A program made the translations under genes and the position numbers. From contig CAYRXH010000030.1 of NCBI GenBank assembly GCA_964428185.1, forward strand, positions 1 to 28,660: 28,660 bases of DNA. Reading direction: 5' to 3'. The stretch is from CAYMAZ01 sp964428185. Lineage in GTDB: Bacteria > Bacteroidota > Bacteroidia > Bacteroidales > DTU049. The notes under the pieces were generated by a model that was given only the letters and a program-made list of their open reading frames with translations, was not told the DNA's origin and made no database searches. Shown here in pieces: positions 21,842-28,660 of this stretch (position 1 is the first letter of the stretch; each line of letters begins with the position of its first letter).

Positions 21842-22846
21842 TCATTGTCCGATTTTCTCAATCACATCCAGTACTGCTGAAGGCAATATTTCTTTCATAC
21901 ACCCGCAATTACCATCAGTTCTGCAATCAGAGCATTCTTTTGCTACAGATAAAACATGTACATATTTTCCCAGAGGAGACCATCTTCCGGGGTGCATAGG
22001 CCGAATGGGAGGGTAGATTCCGATAGCATGAATACCGCAGACTGCAGCAAGATGCAACGGCCCTGTGCTTGCGGACACAAGCCCCTGTGAACATGAAATG
22101 AGAGAAATATATTGATCCAAAGAAAGGACTCCTCCCGCATCAGAATATTCTCTTTTGATATTTTTCAGAGCACTCCTGTAAACAACTGCCTCTTGTGAAG
22201 TGCCACAAAAGACAATATGATATTTCTTTTCATCAAGCCGATTGCAAAGTTCAACAAAATAGTCAAGCGGCCATTCCCTGGCACTCCCATGTGAATGAGG
22301 ATGAAAAATGAGGTTTATGCGGTTTTTGTCAACATACCCGGATACAATTTCATCAGCTTCAGGAACACAGTCAAATAAAGGCAGTTCAGACAAACGATCC
22401 AATGAATACTCGTTGCTGAAACCAAATGGAGATATTAGTTTCAGGTTAAGTTGAGCCTCGTGAAGCTCAGAGTTTTTTCTTGAAAAACTCAGTAATTTAT
22501 TGCAATATAATAAGTGCCACAGTCGGTGGGATGTTCCGATTCTCAATGGAATTCCGGCTTTAAATGCATCTCTGGCAATGTGCTTATTGGGAAACACATG
22601 AAAAATGGCATCAGCTTTTAATTCTCTGAACAATTTTTTTCTATCACGTTGCGTTAGCTTTTCCATTTCATCCCAGCAAAGGATCATGTCGATCTGCGTA
22701 TTACACTGAAGGACAGGACGTGTGTATGATCTACCAATAAAAATTATTCTGCAGCCGGGATTGAGTTGTTTTAAGAAAACAACCAATGGCAGAGTCAGTA
22801 TCACATCTCCAATCTTATCTGTACGGGAAATCAGGAAAGTCTTCAT
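21842..22846 (-). CDS. Family 9 glycosyltransferase (heptosyltransferase-like)
   Basis: A 334-residue GT-B enzyme. N-terminal ISRTDKIGDVILTLPLV (residues 5-21) is the GT9 opening motif. The C-terminal half has FHPHSHGSAREWP, HIVFCGTS, and the donor-site STGPLHLAAVCGIHAIGIYPP segment. A Cys-rich stretch near the end (CSDCRTDGNCGCM) corresponds to the Cys cluster common in GT9 proteins. Such enzymes add heptose or similar sugars to LPS core; the sugar cannot be decided. It is the last gene of the trk operon, six bases after the third trkH, an unexpected place for an LPS enzyme. Confidence 0.88.
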   Translation of the reverse strand: MKTFLISRTDKIGDVILTLPLVVFLKQLNPGCRIIFIGRSYTRPVLQCNTQIDMILCWDEMEKLTQRDRKKLFRELKADAIFHVFPNKHIARDAFKAGIPLRIGTSHRLWHLLYCNKLLSFSRKNSELHEAQLNLKLISPFGFSNEYSLDRLSELPLFDCVPEADEIVSGYVDKNRINLIFHPHSHGSAREWPLDYFVELCNRLDEKKYHIVFCGTSQEAVVYRSALKNIKREYSDAGGVLSLDQYISLISCSQGLVSASTGPLHLAAVCGIHAIGIYPPIRPMHPGRWSPLGKYVHVLSVAKECSDCRTDGNCGCMKEILPSAVLDVIEKIGQ

Positions 22847-22852
22847 AGGTGA

Positions 22853-24316
22853 TTATTTTTTCCAAAACATATAGTGAAGCAACATAATTACAGGGAGTAC
22901 CTCAAGCCTGCCTACAATCATAAGAATGCTGGCAATCCACTTCCCAACATCATGTAATTCTGAATAATTGCCCACGGGTCCAAACTCCCCGAATGCCGGA
23001 CCTACAGCACCAAGACATGAAACAGATACACTTGAAGCCTCTAGAAAACTATCAATAAATAAGCTTAGCGAAAGTGTTCCCATACAAAAGAACAACAAGT
23101 AAGCCACAAAGACAATAAAGAAGTTTCTGATAATTTCATCTGGAATAGTTGTATTATTTATGCGAATAGATACTAGTGCATGAGGATGAATCATTTTCTT
23201 TATTTCTGCTCTAATATTTTTCACAAGAACAAAGTGTCTTGTAAATTTTATTCCACCTGCTGTTGAACCAACCATCCCTCCAGAAAAAAAACACAATAAT
23301 AAAAAAAACCAGGTTGCTTCGGGCCATATCATATAGTCAGCAGTTACAAAACCTGTGGTAGTTATAATGGAAACACTTTGAAAAAAGCTATGTTTCATAG
23401 CTTGAAAAAAGTTTGTATAATGCCCATGGCTATATAAAATAAAAGACACTGCCATGGATATCATAACAATAAGTATAAAGAATGCAATGAGTTCTTCATT
23501 CGTAACAACTTTTTTTATCTTTCCTCTAATTAAATAAAAGTAAAACGCAAAGTTAAGTCCTCCAAAAAACATAAAAAACGTTAGCACAATTTGTGAGTAG
23601 GACGAATATCCGGCAATACTGGTGTTTTTTGGGGAGAAACCACCGGTAGATAAAGTTGTGAATGCATGGCATACAGCTTCATAGAAGTTCATTTCTCCAA
23701 ACATCAACAAAACTACAAGCAAGAGAGTCAGCAGAGCATAAATTTGCCAAAGTCGTATTGCTGTATTTCTAATTTTTGGATGCATCTTATTGCTTGAGGG
23801 TCCGGGAACTTCAGCAACAAACAGTTTAACACCTCCGAACCCAATGTTTGGCAGAATTGCAATAACCAGAACCAGTATCCCCATTCCACCCAGCCATTGT
23901 GTAAGGGCCCTCCAATAAAGAATACTTTTTGGCAAGGTTTCAATATCCTTTAAAATTGAAGCTCCTGTTGTTGTAAACCCTGAAACAGTTTCAAAATAGG
24001 CATCAGTAAAGGAGGGTATAGCACCTGAGAATAAGAAAGGAAGAGCTCCAAAAACCCCAAGCATGAACCATGTGAAAGTAACAATAAGAAAAGCCTCCCT
24101 CTCGGTAATCACATCAAATTTCTGTTTTAAAGTAATCATTGTCAAGATGCCACCAAAAAGCAGAGCCGTTATTGCAGACCATAATATTGGGTTTAAAATA
24201 TGCTGTTCATTATAATAAAACACAAAAGGAATAATGGTAAGCATTGAAACGCCAATAATAAGTATGCTTATCCCGAATGATCTAAAAACAACACCTATAT
24301 TAATAAACGCCGACAT
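22853..24316 (-). CDS. trkH: TrkH-family K+ uptake channel subunit, third copy in the operon
   Basis: A 487-residue membrane protein with the four-repeat TrkH/KtrB layout. The four filter loops are GFTTTGASIL (P1), LSTGGFSP (P2), TTTGFVT (P3) and GAVGPAFG (P4); each keeps the filter glycine. The intramembrane gate loop reads GGMVGSTAGGIKFTR, with the conserved Lys. The linker AEVPGPSSNKMHPKIR is typical. It imports K+ under control of an RCK partner, here presumably the TrkA of the same operon. It is close to the copy just upstream in the operon throughout its length, three bases apart, consistent with tandem duplication. A 37-base stretch coding for P1 (23949-23985) is identical between the two. 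Confidence 0.95.
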   Translation of the reverse strand: MSAFINIGVVFRSFGISILIIGVSMLTIIPFVFYYNEQHILNPILWSAITALLFGGILTMITLKQKFDVITEREAFLIVTFTWFMLGVFGALPFLFSGAIPSFTDAYFETVSGFTTTGASILKDIETLPKSILYWRALTQWLGGMGILVLVIAILPNIGFGGVKLFVAEVPGPSSNKMHPKIRNTAIRLWQIYALLTLLLVVLLMFGEMNFYEAVCHAFTTLSTGGFSPKNTSIAGYSSYSQIVLTFFMFFGGLNFAFYFYLIRGKIKKVVTNEELIAFFILIVMISMAVSFILYSHGHYTNFFQAMKHSFFQSVSIITTTGFVTADYMIWPEATWFFLLLCFFSGGMVGSTAGGIKFTRHFVLVKNIRAEIKKMIHPHALVSIRINNTTIPDEIIRNFFIVFVAYLLFFCMGTLSLSLFIDSFLEASSVSVSCLGAVGPAFGEFGPVGNYSELHDVGKWIASILMIVGRLEVLPVIMLLHYMFWKK

Positions 24317-24319
24317 GAA

Positions 24320-25780
24320 TCAAATTTTCCAAAAGGATTTTGTAAAAATAAGCAAAATAGGGAAGATTTCAATTCTTCCAAGAATCATAATAAAACTCAA
24401 AACCCACTTTCCACCACTCATAATAGAACTGTAATTTCCTATTGGACCATACTTGCCAAAAGCAGGGCCAACTCCTGCCATACATGAGACAGTAACTCCA
24501 AAAGCTTCGATAGGTTCTTCTATAAACAAGCTCATAGAAAGAGACCCTATACAAAACATAAAAATATACACAACAAAGAAAATTAAGGAATTTCTGATTA
24601 CTGAATCAGGAACAGGAATATTATTCAGTGTCAGACTTGAAATTAATCTGGGGTGCACTACTCTGCGTATCTCTGCCCTCAGGTTTTTGATCAGAATAAA
24701 ATGTCTGGAAAATTTAATGCCACCCGATGTGGAACCAATCATTCCACCTGAAAAGAACATCAAAAAAATAAAAAACCATGTAGTTTGAGGCCAAACTACA
24801 TAATCAGCAGTTGCAAACCCTGTGGTTGTTACTATACTTACACATTGAAAGAATCCATGCCTGAATGATTCAGTCAATCCCGGATATATTTTCAAATAAT
24901 ATAGATTCAAAGACACTATAGCAGACACAACAACAATCAAAGCAATAAAAGCAAACCACTCTTCATTTTTAAAAACTTTACCTAGTTTTCCATTTATTAA
25001 AAACCAATGAATAATAAAATTTGTCCCACTAAAGAACATAAACACCGTGATGATCACCTGAGAATAAGCAGAGTAATCAGCAATGCTGTTGTTTTTGGGA
25101 GAAAACCCTCCTGTCGAAACAGTTCCCATGGCATGGCAGATTGATTCAAAAAAATTCATGTCGCCTGCCATTAATAAGATAATTAACATGATGGTCATTC
25201 CAAGATAAATTCCCCAAAACTTCAGTGCTGTTTGTCTGATACGGGGATGTATTTTTGTTGTATTTAAACCGGGAGCTTCAGCCACAAAAAGTTTCATACC
25301 TCCAATTCCCAGCACAGGCAACACTGCAATCACCAAAACAATAATTCCCATTCCACCGAGCCAATGAGTTAGGGAACGCCAGAACAGAATACTTTTGGGA
25401 AGTTCTTCAATGTCATTTAAAATTGAAGCTCCTGTTGTTGTAAACCCTGAAATAGACTCAAAATAAGCATCTGTCAAACCGGGGATAGAACCACTAATCA
25501 TGTATGGAAGGGCGCCGGCAAATCCTGCCATCACCCAAGTAAACCCAACAATCATAAATGCATCTCTATCTCCAATTTCATCCTTCCGGGATTTTCGGGT
25601 CAAAATACTTAGAAATATGCCCATACCTATACATATTCCTGCCGAAATCAGAAAGTCAATCGCTGTATTCTCCTGGTAATACAAAGCAAAAAACACAGAT
25701 GTCAGCATAAACAGTCCAATTATTCCTATACTAATTCCAAAGGAACGAACAACAACGCTAGGATTAATCAGACCTTTCAC
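24320..25780 (-). CDS. trkH: TrkH-family K+ uptake channel subunit, second copy in the operon
   Basis: A 486-residue TrkH starting at a GTG at 25780, 15 bases after the first copy. Filter loops are GFTTTGASIL, VSTGGFSP, TTTGFAT and GVGPAFG; the gate loop is GGMIGSTSGGIKFSR. These are almost the same as in the downstream copy, as are the N-terminal VVRSFGISIGIIG and the ends of the proteins (GRIEIFPILL against GRLEVLPVIM). Both should be functional K+ channels. Differences concentrate in the first 75 residues and outer loops. No SD. Confidence 0.95.
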   Translation of the reverse strand: MKGLINPSVVVRSFGISIGIIGLFMLTSVFFALYYQENTAIDFLISAGICIGMGIFLSILTRKSRKDEIGDRDAFMIVGFTWVMAGFAGALPYMISGSIPGLTDAYFESISGFTTTGASILNDIEELPKSILFWRSLTHWLGGMGIIVLVIAVLPVLGIGGMKLFVAEAPGLNTTKIHPRIRQTALKFWGIYLGMTIMLIILLMAGDMNFFESICHAMGTVSTGGFSPKNNSIADYSAYSQVIITVFMFFSGTNFIIHWFLINGKLGKVFKNEEWFAFIALIVVVSAIVSLNLYYLKIYPGLTESFRHGFFQCVSIVTTTGFATADYVVWPQTTWFFIFLMFFSGGMIGSTSGGIKFSRHFILIKNLRAEIRRVVHPRLISSLTLNNIPVPDSVIRNSLIFFVVYIFMFCIGSLSMSLFIEEPIEAFGVTVSCMAGVGPAFGKYGPIGNYSSIMSGGKWVLSFIMILGRIEIFPILLIFTKSFWKI

Positions 25781-25795
25781 TTTGCAATGTTTTAA

Positions 25796-27253
25796 TTATG
25801 GCTTCCAAAATGTTTTAGAAATAATCAATAAAAACGGGAACAATTCGATCCTGCCAATGACCATTAAGAATATTAATGTGATTTTAGCTCCAGTATGAAT
25901 TTGTGACAATTCAGTATATCCGTTTATCAGAAAAACCCCTGGTCCTGTATTTGAGAGTGAAGCTGCACAAAAGCCAATCGCATCATTAAATCCGAATCCA
26001 AGTAATGATAACACAAGTGACCCCAGAAAAAATATAACAATATAAAGCACAAAAAAAGCATAAATCCGGTTTAAAACAGAAGGAACAACCGGTTTACGAT
26101 TAAAACATGTCTGGTAATAGGAATTTGGATGTATTGATGTTTTGACATAATTTTTCAAGCTTCTGAAGAGTATTAAAATTCTTGAAATATTTATTCCTCC
26201 ACCAGAAGAGCCTGTGCTGCTTCCAACAAACAATAAAAAAAACAGAATCATCCACACAAACAATATGCTGCTTTCAAATTCTGCATTGGAGTAAAACCCT
26301 GTTGTGCTGACAATTGAAACAGTATTAAATAGACTTTCAAAGATTCCTTCAGAAGAAAATCCTTTTTGAATTATCTGAGCGGCAATAATAGAGGCTGATG
26401 CAAAGAAAATTACTTTCACATATGCCAAGAACTCATCCGATCTGATCGTGCTTTGACGCTTAAACACCTGAAAAACAAAAAAGTAGTTGGCTCCGGCAAT
26501 AAACATAATAACTGTCAGAACTGCCTTGATCGGGATGCTCAGTTGTGTCAGGTTGCCATTGTAGGGCACGCCACCACCTGTTGAAATAGAAGATAGTGAA
26601 AAACACAAAGCATCGAAGACATCCTGTCCGGCTATGATAAGCCCTGCTATTCCCAAAACTGTAAAAGAAAGATAAATATACCAGAGTCTTCGGGCATTTG
26701 CAGTTATGCGCACATGTAGGGGTTTGTATGAAGTATCCTGTATATCAGAAAAAAACACTTTAAATTCTCCTTCCCTAACCAATGGAAAAAGAGCAATAAT
26801 AAACACCATAAATCCCATGCCTCCAATCCACTGTATGATTGATTTCCAGAAGATAATACTTTTGGGAAGCATATCATACTTGGCAAGATTAGTAAAACCG
26901 GTGGTTGTAAATCCTGCATAAGCCTCAAAAAAAGCATCATAAACAGAATTAATCGGTGTTCCCAGATAAAAGGGCAACATTCCGGCGGCAGGAACAAAAA
27001 ACCATATTATAATGATAAGTAGAAAACTATCTCTAATGGATATTTTTTCTCTTTGCTGAACTGGATTCAATAGAATCAGTAACAATCCTGTCCCAAATGA
27101 AATTCCTGAACTGATTGCAAATGACAACCAGGCTTGCTCCCCAAACCACAAGGCCATCATCAGAGAAAGCACCTGCAACCCAGCAATCACCATAAATGCC
27201 ATTCCTAGAAATTTTAAGATCAGCCTTAAATGAATAAACCTTAAACTCAACAT
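25796..27253 (-). CDS. trkH: TrkH-family channel subunit, first and divergent copy in the operon
   Basis: A 485-residue TrkH family member directly after trkA (12 bases). The four filter loops are recognisable but altered: GFTTTGFTNL (Phe in place of Ala after the P1 glycine), SISTGGGVP (Gly in place of Phe in P2), VSTTGFYS (P3) and LSNTGPGVF (P4). The gate loop reads GSSTGSSGGGINISR, with Asn where the two other copies have the conserved Lys. The linker lacks the E-x-PG sequence of the others (FSDIQDTSYKPLHVR). Length and helix pattern are normal and there is no frame damage, so it is probably a working channel with different selectivity or gating. It could also form mixed dimers with another copy; TrkH works as a dimer. 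Confidence 0.93.
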   Translation of the reverse strand: MLSLRFIHLRLILKFLGMAFMVIAGLQVLSLMMALWFGEQAWLSFAISSGISFGTGLLLILLNPVQQREKISIRDSFLLIIIIWFFVPAAGMLPFYLGTPINSVYDAFFEAYAGFTTTGFTNLAKYDMLPKSIIFWKSIIQWIGGMGFMVFIIALFPLVREGEFKVFFSDIQDTSYKPLHVRITANARRLWYIYLSFTVLGIAGLIIAGQDVFDALCFSLSSISTGGGVPYNGNLTQLSIPIKAVLTVIMFIAGANYFFVFQVFKRQSTIRSDEFLAYVKVIFFASASIIAAQIIQKGFSSEGIFESLFNTVSIVSTTGFYSNAEFESSILFVWMILFFLLFVGSSTGSSGGGINISRILILFRSLKNYVKTSIHPNSYYQTCFNRKPVVPSVLNRIYAFFVLYIVIFFLGSLVLSLLGFGFNDAIGFCAASLSNTGPGVFLINGYTELSQIHTGAKITLIFLMVIGRIELFPFLLIISKTFWKP

Positions 27254-27265
27254 GTTTTCAGGCCA

Positions 27266-28606
27266 TTAACTGAATAGCTTCTGAACTTTCTGGTATGCTG
27301 ACGGCAACGCAAATACAACCACATTATCATCCGGTTCGATCTGAAAGTCTCCTGTTGCAATAAATCCAATTTTATTACGGATGATTCCTCCAATAATACT
27401 TTCATCGGGCAGCCCCAGATCTCTGATGGTTTTTTTAGTGACTTTTGATTTTGGCATGGCTTGAAACTCCATCACTTCAGCATCAACACCATACAGACAC
27501 TTTACAGATGTAACCCTTGCATTCATTGTATACTGGGCAATGTGTCCTGCTGTAGTTAACTTCTTGTTGATGGTTATATCAATGCCGATATTTTGCGCAA
27601 CATCAATAAAATCAATATTATCAATCAGGGCAATAACCCGTTTCACTCCCATGCGTTTTGCCAACAAACAAGTCAGTATATTGGTTTCACTGTTTGCAGT
27701 GACAGAAATAAATGCATCCATTTGTCTGATGTCTTCCTGTTCCAAAAGCTGAATATCTCTGCCATCTCCATGAATAACCAATGTATCCTGTAATAATGCT
27801 GTCAGTTTTCTTCCCTTGGCACGATCAATTTCAATAAGTTTAACATTCATTTCCTTCTCTATGCGGAGTGCTGTTTTCTGACCTATCCTGCCACCTCCAA
27901 GTATCATTACATTATGAATGGGATATTTTTCAATACCTGCATGTTCCAAAAATTCATCAATATCACTTTTTTTCACAACTGCATACACAAAATCTCCTCC
28001 AAAAACCACATTATTGCCTTTGGGTATAATTGTCTGAGACTTTCTATGCATCGCTACTATTCTAAAAATCAATTCTGGTTGTAAAATATTGATTTCATCA
28101 ATGGTTTTATCAGTGAAATCAGACTCTTTGGGAATTTTAATCAAAACAAGACTGAGTTGCCCCTGAGAAAAATCAAATATTTCAGTGGCACCGCTTTGGT
28201 TGAGCAATGACACAATTTCATCTGCAGCTAACCTTTCGGGGCACACAAGATGATCGATTCCGAAAGTATTAAAATATGCTGAATTCTGTGGAATGAGATA
28301 CTCGGGATTAGTAATTCTAGCAATGGTCTTTTTTGCACCCAATTGTTTTGCAAGTGCGGCTGATAGAATATTTGTCTTTTCTTCATGGACAACAGCAACA
28401 AAAAGGTCGGCTCTCTTCACACCATTTTCACGCAACACACTAATATTTGTCGGTTCGCCCGTCACAGCAAGTATATTGTTCTCATGCTCCACAAGTTTGA
28501 TAAAGTCTGTATGTGGGTCAATAATTGTAATGTTGTGGTTTTCATTTGACAATAACTTTGCCAGATGAAATCCCACCTCCCCGTCTCCTGCAATAATAAT
28601 ATTCAT
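27266..28606 (-). CDS. trkA: TrkA, RCK-domain regulator of K+ uptake
   Basis: A 446-residue cytoplasmic protein of two RCK_N/RCK_C units in tandem. The first nucleotide-binding fold is MNIIIAGDGEVGFHLAKLL (GxGxxG, residues 7-12), with D at the end of beta-2 (TIIDP). The second begins near residue 229 with VMILGGGRIGQKTALRI. RCK_C domains follow each fold. TrkA rings bind NAD(H) and ATP and gate TrkH. It is the first gene of the operon and the only regulator for three TrkH copies. A TACCTTTG box lies 29 bases before the ATG. Confidence 0.96.
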   Translation of the reverse strand: MNIIIAGDGEVGFHLAKLLSNENHNITIIDPHTDFIKLVEHENNILAVTGEPTNISVLRENGVKRADLFVAVVHEEKTNILSAALAKQLGAKKTIARITNPEYLIPQNSAYFNTFGIDHLVCPERLAADEIVSLLNQSGATEIFDFSQGQLSLVLIKIPKESDFTDKTIDEINILQPELIFRIVAMHRKSQTIIPKGNNVVFGGDFVYAVVKKSDIDEFLEHAGIEKYPIHNVMILGGGRIGQKTALRIEKEMNVKLIEIDRAKGRKLTALLQDTLVIHGDGRDIQLLEQEDIRQMDAFISVTANSETNILTCLLAKRMGVKRVIALIDNIDFIDVAQNIGIDITINKKLTTAGHIAQYTMNARVTSVKCLYGVDAEVMEFQAMPKSKVTKKTIRDLGLPDESIIGGIIRNKIGFIATGDFQIEPDDNVVVFALPSAYQKVQKLFS

Positions 28607-28634
28607 GTCGAAAAATTTATCTTTTTCAGTGGAG

Positions 28635-28642
28635 CAAAGGTA
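28635..28642 (-). promoter_or_regulatory. -7 box of the trkA operon (TACCTTTG)
   Basis: Full TAnnTTTG match on the minus strand, giving a leader of about 22 bases to the trkA ATG. Only 18 bases remain before the window edge, so the -33 element is not visible. Confidence 0.55.
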
Positions 28643-28660
28643 TGTTTTTTTATATTATAT

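Noticed and set aside
21880..21960. Cys cluster at the end of the GT9 protein as a metal-cluster domain fusion
   Set aside because: A Cys-containing segment at this position is common in GT9 heptosyltransferase-like proteins, so it is not a fusion.

Overview
The window looks like a chromosomal segment from an AT-rich member of the Bacteroidota (Bacteroidia-like; I cannot place it to genus). The reasons are: repeated TAnnTTTG -7 promoter boxes upstream of many genes, almost no Shine-Dalgarno (SD) sequences, a short archaeal/eukaryotic-type prolyl-tRNA synthetase, outer-membrane and GIN-domain lipoproteins typical of the phylum, and an RprX/RprY-like two-component pair. No phage, insertion sequence, CRISPR array, tRNA or rRNA gene was seen. 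Two runs of exactly 100 N (8353-8452 and 20338-20437) interrupt genes. In both cases the reading frames on the two sides show that the true gap is not 100 bases.

Layout. 1-645: 3' part of an EamA transporter gene, overlapping convergent ruvC. 1183-3293: a two-gene unit with a flippase-like membrane protein and a family 2 glycosyltransferase. 3300-5039: queA-ispD operon (minus). 5152-6280: rpsF-rpsR-rplI ribosomal operon (minus). 6453-9779: a two-gene unit (minus) with an unusual Tyr/Trp/Gly-rich, tandem-repeat lipoprotein followed by a FadL/PorV-like outer-membrane barrel, closed by a clear hairpin terminator. 9871-11343: proS. 11340-13194: PagL-like barrel and GIN-domain lipoprotein (minus). 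13290-14066: mazG. 14075-14275: tatA. 14419-16074: pruA. 16173-17804: lnt. 17801-18532: pssA. 18844-20590: histidine kinase plus OmpR/PhoB-type response regulator, the latter split by a gap. 20677-21840: AAA+ NtrC-like response regulator lacking a DNA-binding domain. 21842-28606: a five-gene minus-strand operon, trkA-trkH-trkH-trkH-glycosyltransferase 9.

Functionally the segment mixes core information genes (ruvC, queA, ribosomal proteins, proS, mazG) with many envelope genes: lipoprotein N-acylation (lnt), phosphatidylserine synthesis (pssA), lipid A deacylase-like barrel, surface lipoproteins, twin-arginine export, glycolipid assembly. The K+ uptake operon is the largest unit. It encodes one cytoplasmic RCK regulator and three different TrkH channel subunits, two of them close paralogues and one clearly divergent.

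The points I would look at first are: (1) the aromatic-rich repeat lipoprotein with its outer-membrane partner and a strong SD, (2) three TrkH paralogues behind one TrkA, with a locally homogenised filter segment, (3) the SD of rplI inside the operon for bS6 and bS18, which help hide the anti-SD in this phylum, (4) the NtrC-like AAA+ protein with a GSFTSA loop and no helix-turn-helix, and (5) 11-bp-phased direct repeats in front of the kinase/regulator operon.
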